Below are positions 11,815 through 23,519 of a DNA stretch of 64,000 bases, one piece after another; positions within the stretch are counted from its first letter, which is position 1; the number at the start of each line of letters is the position of its first letter. The notes beneath the pieces are model-generated. The model made no database searches. It worked only from the letters and a program-made list of their open reading frames with translations, and was not told the DNA's origin. The DNA comes from Dichetophora obliterata (Eukaryota > Arthropoda > Insecta > Diptera > Sciomyzidae): assembly GCA_963920525.1 (NCBI GenBank), contig OY986438.1:73924136-73988135 (forward strand). The letters run 5' to 3'. The translations under genes were made by a program, and so were the position numbers.

Positions 11815-13244
11815 GCTCTCCAATTAATACTCAAATTCACATTGAAGCTAGTGCTTTGGTTCTACCACAACTCACAGGAAGTCTCCCAACATCTCCTATT
11901 GATCCTTCAGTTTTCAGTAATCTCCCTAGCATTCAGCTCGCAGACTCACAGTTCTTTAAGAGCACTCAGGTTGATCTGCTGATTGGCGGCGATCTGCTTC
12001 CACTTATTCTATTAAATGGAATAAAACATAATATATGTGGTACCTTGTTGGGCCAAGAGACCATATTTGGTTGGATACTAACTGGACCTGTATCCAATAC
12101 ATATATTTCTTCATTTTCAACAGGCGTGTCATACCACAATAAAGCGTCACTAGACAAGACACTTTCTCGATTTTGTGAGGTAGAGGATCTTCCGAAGAAA
12201 CAATTCCTCGATCAAGCTGATCGTTTTTGTGAAGAATTGTATGCTCAACCAACAAAACAAAACAACGATGATCGTTATGTTGTCCAATTATCATTCAAAG
12301 TAAGGTATCTAGATACCCTTAAGCTAAGTCATTCAACATCAATTTCACATGGGCAATTTCTACTAAATAAAGCTCGATTATTAAAAAATCCTACTTTTAA
12401 AACTCAATATAATGACGCTATTTGTGACTATCTAGAACTTAGACATATCCATGCAGTTCCGAAACCAGAAAATGAATATGCTCCAAATCATTACTCTTTG
12501 TCTCATCATACTGTTATCAAACAAGACAGCTCCACTACGAAAGCACGCGTCGTATGCAACGCTTCCAGTCCATCATCCAAAGGAACAAGCCTTAATGATG
12601 TTTTATACACCGGGCCTGTGCTTCAATCCGATCTCAATCTATTACTACTAAAATGGCGTTTTTATCAATACGTTTTCAACAGCGATTTACAGAAAATGTA
12701 TCGCCAAATCCCAGTTGATCCTAGTCATTGTCCTTTCCAACGCATTCTTTTCCGAGAAACTCCAAACAAAATGATTGGCGATTTCGAACTAAAAACGGTA
12801 ACATTCGGAGTAAATTGTGCTCCATTTCTTGCCATCCGTACGCTTCTTTAACTAGCAGATGATGTCGAAAAAACACATCCACTTGCAAGCAAGATTATTC
12901 GAAATAACATGTACGCTGATGATGTGCTCGCTGGAGCTCATGACATCAACACCGCATTGCGATCATGCGATGAACTCCTATCCAAGTGCCTTAAGAAGTG
13001 GAAAACTTTCACATCCAATTATCCACACATTAACGAAATCCATATTTCAATATGGATACTATATTCTCCAGAATATAACATCCAATTCCACGCATTTTGT
13101 GAAAAAGGCACAGGCGGCCTACAAATCGCACAAACACAGTGCTTGGGTATACTTTTTCCGGTCCTTGTGCCTTTAAAATTTCAAATTCTATTAATTGTTC
13201 CATCCACGTATATGCACGCACGTACTATTATATTGAATTATTGA
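11760..13244 (+). pseudogene. Bel-Pao Pol: peptidase A17 and reverse transcriptase, truncated
   Basis: The frame carries the peptidase A17 region (VDLLIGGDLLPLIL and QETIFGWILTGPVS), then the reverse transcriptase with RVVCNASSPSSKGTSLNDVL, the catalytic-region motif SDLQKMYRQIPV, and the MYADDVLAGAHD box at 12909. One in-frame stop (TAA, 12849-12851) separates the palm segments; the same frame is open on both sides. After the YADD box the protein is shortened: a weak RNase H remnant lies near 13070-13150, and no integrase follows before the purine tract at 13480. The gene therefore lost its C-terminal half by deletion and cannot support integration. Confidence 0.85.
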
Positions 13245-13479
13245 AATTATATGCAAATGCACATCTTTTACTTATATTTTTTATAAAATTTATATTATTC
13301 CTTATTCTTAGAAAATACTATACATCTAATTATATTCATTTCTCATCTTATCATGAGCCTATAATATTATCTACAAAATTTGAATTACCTATTTGAATTA
13401 ATATATTTTAATTGCATAAATATTTCATACATTTCTTTGACAATTGTATCTATACATAAATCTTATTGCAGCCGTACTG

Positions 13480-13493
13480 CAAGGCGGGCGGAA
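13480..13493 (+). other. Polypurine tract of Bel-Pao element
   Basis: The run caaggcgggcggaa ends exactly at the TG that opens the 3' LTR, as expected for the plus-strand primer site. Confidence 0.65.
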
Positions 13494-13901
13494 TGTTTAG
13501 GTGAACATTTTACATTATATTTATATCTAAGCTAAGCTTTCATTTAATTTATACTTACGATAAAGTTATATTGAAACCAAGATGGCGCTTCACGTTCATC
13601 TATACAAACTACAATTTATCTATTTCCTGTCGCTTTAATATGTCAAAATTGCTTATATTTAATAATTGTTAACTTCCTTTCTTGTATCAAGATTGGTACT
13701 CGTTCACTTTTCGAGCAACCACATCCTGAGTAAGTTCATCCACAAATCTTTGTAAATAAATCCATTGTTTCAGAAAACTAAAACTTATACCCACTTCTTT
13801 CATTTCGTTAAACTCAAATTAACTTGATTTGAGTAATTTTCTTATAGATAAATCTCTTGCTTCACCATTTCACTGGCATCCAATCCTCACTCATTTCTTC
13901 A
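13494..13901 (+). repeat. 3' LTR of Bel-Pao element
   Basis: This is the second 408-bp copy, starting TGTTTAGG and ending TTCTTCA, followed by AGTAG at 13902-13906. It matches the 5' LTR with only a few substitutions. Confidence 0.92.
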
Positions 13902-13906
13902 AGTAG

Positions 13907-14611
13907 TAACAATTATAACTTACTATTATAAATTTTATAAATAAGAGTACGATTAGATAAGAAATTTTGAACTCAATAATGTTCTTTAATATGTTTGTAG
14001 GATATGAGGCAAACTAGAATTATCACTTAGGTTCTAAATATTAAAATAAGTCATTATTACGGTAGGCGCGCATACCACATAAACTAGTAGTTAAGATTTA
14101 ATAATATACTTAAATGCAAGGATTTTAAAACATTCATATAATATTAGGAATAAGTTAGGGCTGACTGGCGTTAGGTTTCGGCCAGTGAGCACAATTAGGT
14201 AACAGAAGGCTCATAAGGCTTAAGGTAAACTATTGGCATCAGGTTTTGGCCAATAGTTAATTTAGACATTACCGGAGTACTTACCACTTCAGTTCGGTAC
14301 ATGATGACGATCATCATTTCCTACTTCCCTAAATAATTTAACTTTTGTCTTTCATGTCATTGCATGTACAACGGGCCCATATCGGTAGCTAAGCAAACAC
14401 ACAAGGCAACGGTAGAATCGGATGTTGTTTTCTCCGAAAAGGCACAACAGCAATATATACAGAAGGTAGCCAGCCACTATGTGTGTGACCAGCAACGGAA
14501 CGAATCCGGAGGAGTGAAGAGACGAGAGGAATGACGCTGTGGGTACAGCAACATCGAGGCATGGAGAACGAACAAAAGTTTTGAATCGGGGAGTCGAGTT
14601 TTTCTAGAAAT
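13907..14611. other. No gene seen
   Basis: This is intergenic DNA between the Bel-Pao element and the mitochondrial insert. Its right half (about 14280-14600) is less AT-rich than its surroundings and looks like part of another old element, but I see no coding pattern. Confidence 0.5.
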
Positions 14612-15392
14612 TAATTAAATTTATAATTTATTGAGTAATAAGTTTTTTTGTTAACTAAATTTTTGATAAATTAAATATTTTAAGGGATAAGCTTTAAAAT
14701 AAATTTTTATAAAATATTTGAGTAAGAGGAAAATATATGCTTAGAAGTAGCAATTTTTGAAAAAATTGTTATAAATTATTCCACCTGAAAATTATTTAAT
14801 TAATTTTTAACTATATATAGAAATGATCACATTAATTTAATATGTGAGGAAAATATGAAAAAATTAGTATATTATAATGTTTATAGAAAGTTTCATGAGA
14901 AGTTTGTGTAAAGAACTCGGCAAATACTATATCCGCCTGTTTAACAAAAACATGTCTTTTTGAATTAAATAAAAACTCTAACCTGCCCACTGATACTTTT
15001 AACGGCCGCAGTACACTAACTGTGCAAAAGTAGCATAATAATTAGTCTTTTAATTGAAGGCTGGAATGAATGGTTGGAAGAGATATAAACTGTTTCATAT
15101 GAAATTAAATTAGAATTTTATTTTTTAGTAAAAAAGCTTAAATATTTTTAAAAAACGAGAAGACCCTATAAAGCTTTAAACTTGTGGAATATTAAATAAA
15201 TAGAATTTTTAATGTAATATTTTATAGAGTATTTTATTGGGGTGATATTAAAATTTTACGAACTTTTAACCTATACGTCACTCATAAGTGACTTCTGATC
15301 CGTTTATAACGATTAATAATTTAAGTTACTTTAGGGATAACAGCGTAATTTTTCTGGAGAGTTTATATCGATAGAAAAGATTGCGACCTCGA
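14612..15392 (+). pseudogene. rrnL: Nuclear copy of mitochondrial 16S rRNA (NUMT)
   Basis: The segment contains the classic conserved blocks of insect mitochondrial large-subunit rRNA, in rRNA sense and in the right order. They are cgcctgtttaacaaaaacat near 14934, the ggccgcagtacactaactgtg block near 15005, ttgaaggctggaatgaatgg near 15055, acgagaagaccctataaagc near 15157, ttattggggtgatattaaaa near 15235, and agggataacagcgtaat near 15332. The match ends abruptly after ttgcgacctcga at about 15392, where true 16S would continue. The left border near 14612 is less certain. The surrounding sequence is nuclear-type transposon DNA, so I read it as a nuclear insertion of mitochondrial DNA. The rRNA 3' end and most of the 5' half are missing, so it is not functional. 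Confidence 0.92.
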
Positions 15393-16397
15393 AAACAACA
15401 CGGACGTGTGCTAAATAACTAAAGTATTATTTAAATAGTGAACAGCACGGACTTGTGCTTAGAAAGTATAAGTCAAGTTTTAATCATCAAGTAAAATATC
15501 ATCAGCCAACTCGTATGGGCGTATACGCTTAATCGAAGGAGTCAGTAATTTAATCACCATGACACCAAGAAAACGCAACGTCGAACACAGCTGTGGTAGA
15601 GAGTCGACGGTGTCGTCAGAATCTTCGAAAACGTCGCAGTCAGCAACGATAGTACGTTGGCAGAGACGCGACTGCACCAACGACCAGGCGTGACGTCGAC
15701 GCAGCAGCATCAACGTCGACAGCGGATGAAGAGCCTGCACAAGAGCAGGATGAGGCGATGACAAATTATCTATTTTTCATTCATATAATTTTTCGTTTTA
15801 AAATTTAAATATCATTTCTAATTTGAATTCACTATTCAAATGATTGACTCTCATTTTCCTAACCATTTGTTCGCAGTACAGGTTAGAATTAACTAAATTA
15901 ATGAGCAAACTCTGGCTCTTAAACCCTACTTCCTCCCCTCATTCGATTCGCGTCGGGTAAAAAGTCTCTCTGGATTGAATGAGTTTCCATCCTTACCACT
16001 GCTGTGAAGTATAAAGTCTCGCGCAGTGTCCTACTTTTACCTAAACCCACTCATTCGACTCGCGACGAGTAGAAAGTCTCTCCGGGTTGAATGAGATTCC
16101 ATCCTTACCAGAGTCCCGTGATCGGTTCGCAGCTCAACTAAGGCTAAAGCGGCAGGTTCAGAATTGAAATCATAGTTTGGGTTAGAAGAATGAGAGTCTA
16201 GCAAAGAGTCGATATTTTAAGTGAATCCTATTTTGCATAAGAAAAGAAAAATATAACAAAGAAATAATAATCACTGTCAGATTTGTCGTAGGTTTAAGCA
16301 TATTGTAGGAAATCTAAAACACGTGTAATAAAATTATTGGAATTGAAAACAACCCGAGTTTTGATTTGGTGCCCACGACAAAATAATAAATAAATTC
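15393..16397 (+). other. Probable 5' region of Gypsy element with 61-bp direct repeats
   Basis: Two 61-bp copies starting ctcattcga and ending ccatccttacca lie at 15938-15998 and 16050-16110, with about 80 percent identity by eye. They precede the Gag-like frame of the Gypsy element, so they may belong to its 5' LTR or leader. A possible primer-binding site (tttggtgcccacgac) lies near 16362. No matching 3' LTR is found in the window. The open frame 15480-15764 on the minus strand has no recognisable pattern. Confidence 0.5.
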
Positions 16398-17393
16398 TTG
16401 TACCGAACCTTGGTTTCCGGCGAGTTATACCTTCGGACGAAAACACGTCGTTACAAAACTTTTGAAAAACATTATGAAATACTAATACGCAACTACGAGT
16501 TTGCAAAGAAACTATTAAAAGATATTTTCGGACATTTGACCGCCTATGAAAAAATACAGGCATCACATATCCTAAAGGGTTTCAAGCGTAAAACATCACA
16601 AATCCTTGTCCTGAAACAGCTTGAAGTACAAACAAATGTAATTGTCGATTTCGACACTTACAGTGAATCAGACTCAGACAACGAACAACAACACTCTAAC
16701 ACCATGTCACAAACTATTGAATTTCTTAATACTGCCTCCAAAATCATACCCGATTTTGACGGCTCCGCCGATAATTTGCATTGTTTTATAGAAGCATTAA
16801 ATCTCGTAGAAATTATTAAGGATACTCATCAGAAGACTACTGTTTCATTAGTAAAAACCAAACTAAAAGGTGCAGCTAGGAATATCATAACAAATGAATC
16901 AACCCTAGAAGCAATAAAAATAAAATTTCAAAACTCAGTTAAGGGTGAGTCTGTTCAGGTATTGGTAGCTTAGCTGATGAATGTTCAACAACGAAATAAG
17001 ATAGCCAACCAATACACCAAAGAAGTGGAACAGTAAACTAAAGCACTACAGGGTGCCTATATCTCAGATGGTTTGACTGCAGAACAAGCAGATAAATATT
17101 CAACTGAGCAGGCAATTAATGCCATGACTCTGAATTGTTCAATTGAAAAAGTCAAACTAGTCATGGAGGCAGGTCAGTGTACGAATATGAATGACGCTGT
17201 CTCCAAATTCATTAGCAGATGCACACAGACAACTGGAAAAGCTGATGCGGTACTATACTATAGACGCCAAAATAATGGCCAGTCTCGCGGAAATTGCCGT
17301 GGTAGTTGCCGTGGCAACCTTAGACGCGGGGGTCGTGGTAGCTACAACCGTAACAGCAGACAATATGACAACAATAGACAGTACCATACATAA
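16398..17393 (+). pseudogene. Gypsy/errantivirus-like Gag, with in-frame stops
   Basis: One frame runs from 16398 to 17393, interrupted by two stops (TAG 16971-16973 and TAA 17034-17036). It shows MSQTIEFLNTASKIIPDFDG and ADNLHCFIEALNLVEII, then LVKTKLKGAARNIIT, the usual pattern of Gag in the 17.6/297/gypsy group. The C-terminal part is an Arg/Gly/Asn-rich tail (RGNCRGSCRGNLRRGGRG) that probably binds RNA. No clear ATG opens the frame. The element seems old because the stops are scattered. Confidence 0.75.
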
Positions 17394-17419
17394 AGAACAC
17401 AAAACTATAGAAAAAATAA

Positions 17420-20141
17420 TTGCAACAGACCCAAAAACGCGCGCGTCACTGCACAAACAAATTCAGATTCGGAAAACTTGAACTTTCCGTTAAAAAATCA
17501 ATAATTTATAATTCTAAAATACGCAACTTAAATTTGAGTCTTAGTTTATTTGTACATACCTTTAATAATATTTCAAAAGATTTACTTACTCTCTTAGTCG
17601 ACACCGGAACAGATATATCATTATTAAAAGAATTTAATTATAAGAATTATTTAAATACCTCACGTACCACTACCATTAGTGGAATAGATCAAGGAACCAC
17701 ACAATCAATAGGCTCAATACAGTTATATCTAAAAATCAATAATTTTTTAGTACTCCATGAATTTCATGTTGAGCACAAAAACTTTCCAATACCTTGCAAT
17801 GGAATCCTGGGTAAGGACTTCATAAAGCATTATAACTGTGTAATTGACATTAACAAAGACCATGAATATTTAGACCTGATCATTTTCACACTCATATTCC
17901 AATAGCCTATTCCAATAAAAATGATAATTTATTATTGCCAGCACTAGCATTTCACATCAAACGAAGACGAAGTGCTAGTTTTTAATTAAGAACCAAAACC
18001 AGGAATTTTTATAGCCAGTACAATAGTAAAAATGTATATATTCGCATTTTATATACAACTTCGGATGATAATATACTAAATAGTTAAGATATAAAAACGG
18101 AAATTCTTATTAATTATAATATATTCAATACAACACAAATTCAAAACAAAAGAACAGAGAAGATTATTTCAGTATTAAGCAAAAATGTTCCTAAACAATT
18201 TAAAAATCAATTAAACAAATTATGCACTAGTTACAGTGATGTATTTGAGATAGAAACTGAAACAATAACTTCAAACTATTTTTATAAACAAAAAATAAGT
18301 CTTAAAGATAAGGAACCAGTCTATATTAAAAACTATAAAATTCCCTATATTCACAAAGCCGAAATAGATAAACAAGTGAAAAAAATTAGTTACAGATGGT
18401 ATAGTGGAACCATCAGTTTCTGACTATAACAGCCTATTACTGCTAGTACCGAAAAGAGCGCTACCAAATTCCAATGAGAAACGATGGGGGTAAGTAGTTG
18501 ACTACCCTCAAATAAACAAAAAGTACTTGCAGATAAATTCCCCTTACCTAGAATAGAAGATATTCTAGGCCATGCCTGGACCTAATGTCTGGTTTCCACC
18601 AGATTAAACTCGATGAAAAATCAAGAAATATCACTTCATTTTCTACAACTAATGGTTCTTATCGTTTTAAACGACTTCCATATGGACTTAAAATAGCGCC
18701 AAATTCTTTTCAAAGAATGATTTTCAAAAAGAATTTCTTTTCAAAAGATGATTTTGCGATAGAGCCAACGCAAGTTTTTTTTATTTATGGATGACCTGAT
18801 TGTTATAGGATGTTCTGAAAAGCACATGGTAAAAAATTTGATAAATGTCTTCGATATATGTCGCAAATACAATCTCAAATTACATCCTGAGAAATGTTCA
18901 TTCTTCATGAATGAGGTTACTTTTCTTGGGCATAAATGCACAGATAAAGGAATAATGCCGGACGATAAAAAACACGAAGCTATTAAAAATTATCCTGTAC
19001 CTACAGATGCCGATACCGCTAGAAGATTTGTTGCATTTTGCAACTACTATAGAAGGTTTATCAAAAACGTATCTTACTATTCGCGTCATATAACGCAATT
19101 CTGCAAGAAAAACTTCATATATAAATGGACGTCGGAGTGCAACACAGCATTCCAGTACCTCAAGAAGGAATTAATGAAACATCCCTTTTGCAATATCCCG
19201 ACTTCGAAAATGAATTTTGCATAACCACAGATGCAAGTCAACACGTATGTGGTGCGGTACTCAGCCAGAAGTACGACGGCAAGCAACTTCCAATTGCATT
19301 TGCCTCCAAAACCTTTACAAACGGAGAAAGTAATAAATTCACTACTGAGCAAGAGCTTATCGCCATTCACTGGGCGATACAACATTTTAGACCATATATT
19401 TATTAAAAACACTTTCTGGTCAAAACAGACCAAAGGAAATTGCCATATTTATTTTCCATGAAAAATCCAAGCTTTAAATTAACTCGATTGCGATTAGATT
19501 TGGAGGAATATGATTTTACAGTAGAATATCTCAAGGGAAAACAAAATATAATTGCGGACGCTCCTTCCCGAATCACTATTCGTGAGCTAAAAGAGCAAAA
19601 TATACAAACAAATAAAATTTATAAAGTGGCAACTAGTAGATCTAAAACTCAACAAAGTAGGCAAACCTGCACAGGTAACTATTCTCTAGTATCGAATAAA
19701 ATTCAATCAAATGAAAAGCCCAACGTTTATGAAGACATAAAATATAATGACGTAAAAAAATTCGTAAAATTAAAACTGTCATCCAATAAATGTTCGTTAA
19801 AGCAAGGGAAAACAGTATTAATTCGAACAAATGTTGAAGATTTATACACTGAAGAATACTTCGATCTAACTCAACTTTTCCAAAGGCTTGAAAAAGAAGC
19901 CGGTGTAATTAAAATAAAACAACTTCAAATGGCACCTAGTGAGCAAATCTTCGAATTCGTCTAACAACGAATATTTAAAGATATGGGCAATAATATTTTA
20001 AAAAATATAACAGCAGCGCTACTTCCTAAGGTGACCATTATGAACGAAAAAGAAAAAGATAAAATTGCATCCATAATGTTGAGATACCATGACGACCCCG
20101 CCGATGGAGGTCATACAGGCATTACACATACGAAATAAAAA
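17420..20141 (+). pseudogene. Gypsy/errantivirus-like Pol, fragmented and truncated in integrase
   Basis: The order of domains is as in Gypsy Pol. Protease: LLVDTGTDISLLK near 17590, with ILGKDFIKHYNCVID near 17805. Reverse transcriptase: MSGFHQIKLDEKSRNITSF at 18585, RLPYGLKIAPNSFQRM near 18680, FMDDLIVIG near 18785, and FLGHKCTDKGIMPD near 18925. RNase H: ITTDASQHVCGAVLSQ near 19221. Connection: VEYLKGKQNIIADAPSRI near 19520. Integrase zinc region: RYHDDPADGGHTGITHT near 20080. Frame breaks occur repeatedly, for example in a T-run just before the FMDD box. The gene stops at about 20141, within the integrase zinc region, so the catalytic integrase core, any envelope and the 3' LTR are missing. 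Confidence 0.85.
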
Positions 20142-20618
20142 GACAATTGAAGTACAGCCGCGAATAAAGTTGTAAAAGCCAATTTTTCAAAACAGGTTTT
20201 ATTGCAGATCACCGTTAACATGACTCTATTTCATTGCCTTCACACCAAATCAGCCAAAATATGTACCTTATCGCTATCAAAAAGTATTAAGAAAGTGTCA
20301 GTCAGTGGAAGAACGTTGTAAGTTAGGTACAAATTTATTATATATGAATTATCTAATGTAATTGATAAGTGCAACAGAGGTACAAAAAGGAAGTCCAATG
20401 TTGAAAATTGGATTGATAATAGAAATAAAAGATTGAGGAATTGTGGTAATCAATTTTTTTTTGGGAAAAATAAAGTATATCTCCAAAAAACACTCCAGAG
20501 CAGATAAAGTGGAATAACGTTTTAAGTTCACATTTCGTTTTTTTCAATTAAATTGTTCTTATATAGATTTGTGATTGCATAAGTGCAATAAAGGAACATT
20601 ATTATAAATTGTTTTTCT
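20142..20618. other. No gene seen
   Basis: AT-rich DNA follows the abrupt end of the Gypsy remnant. The two short minus-strand open frames here (20349-20531, 20353-20547) lack any family pattern. Confidence 0.5.
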
Positions 20619-20960
20619 TATGCAAACGGAGAAACAGAAAAGAAAAATAACACAAAACCAATTGTGGAAAAAATTAGTTTCACAAATTTAGGTTTATTTT
20701 ACAAAATCTTACGTTTAGTCGTCTCTTCAATATGTGATGAGATTTCAATTTTGTTTAACAGCTGACTGCTTCTCTATGGCTTCCAATATGTGGTTTTAAA
20801 AAGGTTGGTTTTTAATCAAAACGATTTGGCTGTTCGGCAATGAATTAGTGATTATTGTAACCACCAAAGGCACTCGTTGGTGAAGCCGATCGAGAATCGA
20901 TACTAGAACGGGTCGATAAAGAAGTAAGTAAATCTATTACTTTCATTAAACTTTAGGGTT
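20619..20960. repeat. Direct repeat, left copy
   Basis: This segment begins tatgcaaacggagaaacag and matches 22319-22650 in the same orientation, with indels in both copies: about 40 extra bases here and about 20 extra bases in the other copy. The pair brackets the Bel-Pao fragment at 21018-22259. They may be diverged LTRs or a target-derived duplication; I see no clear TG...CA ends. Confidence 0.75.
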
Positions 20961-21017
20961 GCGGCCTAAACATGATGGCCCCCTTGCAGTATTACTGTAA
21001 GATAAATTAGAATATAC

Positions 21018-22259
21018 TTAAAATATCTTGTGGATAAAATATCCACTATTAAATCGATCATCTTCTTCTTCTCCAGATACCGGGTCCCCCTCAACGCTCA
21101 ATTTGACCTGCGGCAAAAAAGGCCGGGCAGCAAAACTCTCTCCGGCACCCGTCCCCCCTTTACGGGAAGACACAGGCAAACTAGGTTTGACTACGTACTG
21201 AGGACCAGGTTTCGACTTTTTCATGCATTTATACGGTAAAAAATGTAACCTTGTATGGTGTCTTCTTACCGTATGGTACCGTCGCGGTACCACTTCATGC
21301 ATCAAAAAAGACGCGAGCGGCCGATTAAGCGAAATTTCACTAAAACACGAAACGACAGAGGCGGACGGAGTATTTTGCGATGTTGCGGAAGCGGAGCCGG
21401 TTAATATCCAGCCAAAAATGGTTTCTTGAGCAATAAGTGACCCAAGAGCATTTCGACGTATACCACCGAGAAGAGTTTGTGGGTATACGTCACCCCCTAG
21501 TAGTACATCGACTTGGTCGCTAAAGTAAAAACGTTTGTCCGCAAGAACAAACTCTGGAAAAGCTTGCTGTAACAAATGATCTACCGAGCAGGTAGGAAAA
21601 TTTCCTGTGATTTTGGAAAGTATTTGCGTGTTTGTAGTCATTCGAATGGTTGGATCAATGGGTGATCCTATGACTAAAGTGCAAGCTTTTTGCACCTTTG
21701 CCGAAACTATATTGTTAAGTCCCGAGACTTGAGCGGAAACGCGATGATTAGGTAGCTGAATAAGTTGCTGCAACTTCTCAGATATAAAAGAGCCCTCTGA
21801 GCTAGAGTCAATAAGTGCTCTGACTGTAAAACTAGATCCTCGGTAGCAAATATTAATCAACGTGGTGCCCAACAAAATACCTTTGCTGGTAGAGGCAAAG
21901 CACATCTGATAATTTTCACTAGCGCTTGCAGATGTCTGCGGTTGCGCTGCTCTTTGTAGAGTGGACTGTATACTAGCTGTGCTTGGACCTCCCGCATTTT
22001 GATGATAATTTGCATTTCGAAAATCTCGGTGAAACAACGAATTATGTCGTTGTCCACACGAGGAGCAATTGTATCTACTTTTACAATTTTTCGAAGTGTG
22101 GCCAGTTGACAAACAGTTCAGGCATTGCCACAAACTTCCGACAGAACTTAAAAGCATGATGATGTCAGCGTCGTGACAGTAAAATCCAGCTCGAAGGACC
22201 ATAAACAGATCAGGCGGGTCTGTTCCGGTGAAGTAATGATTCACCAAAGAGCTCTGCAA
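21018..22259 (-). pseudogene. Bel-Pao Gag-protease fragment with altered catalytic motif
   Basis: The minus-strand frame carries a zinc knuckle pair (CLNCLSTGHTSKNC and CSSCGQRHNSLFH), then a protease region with ALIDSSSEGSFISEKL, and a peptidase A17 region with VDVLLGGDVYPQTLLGGIRR and QETIFGWILTGSAS. The aspartic protease triad, normally DTG or DSG, reads D-S-S here, so this copy should be inactive. The DUF1759 N-terminal part of Gag and everything beyond peptidase A17 are missing, and the last 60 or so residues are unrelated read-through. It is related to, but clearly distinct from, the Bel-Pao Gag at 10216. Confidence 0.82.
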
Positions 22260-22318
22260 ATCTTGGTAAGTCGAGCTAGTGTTTGCATATAATTTTCAGG
22301 CAATTTCTGCTCTGTTTA

Positions 22319-22650
22319 TATGCAAACGGAGAAACAGAAAAGAAAAATAACAAATGAAGTTTTATATAATAAAATCTAACGTTAAGTCGTCTCTTCAATA
22401 TGTGATGAGATTTAAATTATGTTTTACAGCTGACTGCTTCTCTATGGCTTCCAATATGTGGTTATAAACAGGTTGGGTTTTAATCAAAACGATTTGGCTG
22501 TTCGGCAATCAATTAGTGATTAATTGCAACCACTAAAGACACTCGTTGGAGAAGCCAATCAAGCGACCCGTTTGTGTATCAAGAATCGATACTAGAACGA
22601 GTCGATAAAGCAGTAAGTAAATCTACAACTTTCATTAACCTTTAGAGTTA
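22319..22650. repeat. Direct repeat, right copy
   Basis: Partner of 20619-20960; it shares cttctctatggcttccaata and ttaatcaaaacgatttggct. It lies 60 bp beyond the end of the Bel-Pao fragment. Confidence 0.75.
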
Positions 22651-23155
22651 AGCAACTGGAAAGTCTTTCGTATAAACAATGGACAAATATTCATGGAGGA
22701 TGCAATTTAGAAAAAAATCGAGAAGTCTGCAGATGATTTTGTTTCTTCATTTACTGCACAGATAAATAATTTGATTTCTCACGACTTTGTTGCCAGAAAG
22801 CACTCAGAGTGCCTTTCTCACAAAAAAGATTAACTGCAACCAAATGAGTAAGTCGTTATTTGTGACTTTCCTGAAAACTACACATTCATAGTACGAGGCG
22901 CGGCTCAATCATGGCACTGGAACAAAGTACAGTACACGATTCGTCATTTTGCAATATATTTCAAAAGTAAAGATGCTCAAAACATCGCAGCTTATTAATC
23001 ATAGCTGAAAGCTTGAATCACAATTTTGAATCTGTTTACCAATTCAACTAATTTTGATTAATTATTTTAGAGAACAGTTCAACATTACAAAAAAATTTAT
23101 TTCTTTTAAGATGAGGAATAAATATAAAATATAATAACAAAAAAATGTCTTTTCC

Positions 23156-23494
23156 TTGTGCCAGTTTAAAGCAAAACCTGGGTTTGACGTCGAATGTAGT
23201 TTTTTAACATCACATGGTAAAAGGCCTTGCGACGGTATTGGTGGTGCCTTCAAGCGAAATGCAACCAGTGCTAGCAAACAGAGACCGTTTTCAAACCAAA
23301 TCACCAATGCAAAGGATTTGTATAATTGGGCACTATCAACAAATTCAAGTGTCATCTACCGCTATTGCTCAAACGCGGAAAATAGTCAAATTGATCTGCA
23401 TTTGAGAGAGGAATTCAGGAACATAAAACCTATTAAAGGGACGCAAAAGTTTCAAACCTTTATACCAGTAAATCGGCATCGTATAACCACGTGA
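23156..23494 (+). pseudogene. Fragment of a multicopy arthropod protein (SHGKxPCDGIGG motif)
   Basis: The frame includes PGFDVECSFLTSHGKRPCDGIGG followed by FKRNATSASKQRPFSNQITN and YNWALSTNSS. I recognise the SHGKGPCDGIGG-type motif from large families of uncharacterised proteins repeated in arthropod and cnidarian genomes, which look transposon-derived. The function is unknown. The start has no supporting ATG context and the fragment is about 110 residues, well short of the family. Sequence around it is plain AT-rich DNA. Confidence 0.5.
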
Positions 23495-23519
23495 AGGTAT
23501 TCATATTGTAACGAATTTG

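Larger units (their letters stand above)
2530..13906 (+). mobile_element. Bel-Pao LTR retrotransposon with nested insertions
   Basis: Two 408-bp LTRs (2535-2942 and 13494-13901) are almost identical, begin TG and end CA, and are flanked by the 5-bp target duplication AGTAG (2530-2534 and 13902-13906). This size of duplication is usual for Bel-Pao. Between them lie a primer-binding-like site, a long leader, a Gag-protease frame and a partial Pol, then a purine tract just before the 3' LTR. Two later insertions swell the leader: a 930-bp hairpin (3264-4193) and a DNA transposon (4324-8487). Pol stops after a short RNase H remnant, so integrase is deleted and the copy cannot move by itself. The near identity of the LTRs points to a fairly recent insertion, yet the frames are broken, so it may have been mobilised in trans. 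Confidence 0.9.

Noticed and set aside
14612..15392. Assembly of a real mitochondrial contig piece
   Set aside because: The 16S match ends abruptly and is flanked on both sides by nuclear-type repeats; a nuclear insertion is simpler, though read support should be checked.
15480..15764. 94-residue minus-strand frame near the NUMT
   Set aside because: No family pattern on either strand. It may be element leader sequence.
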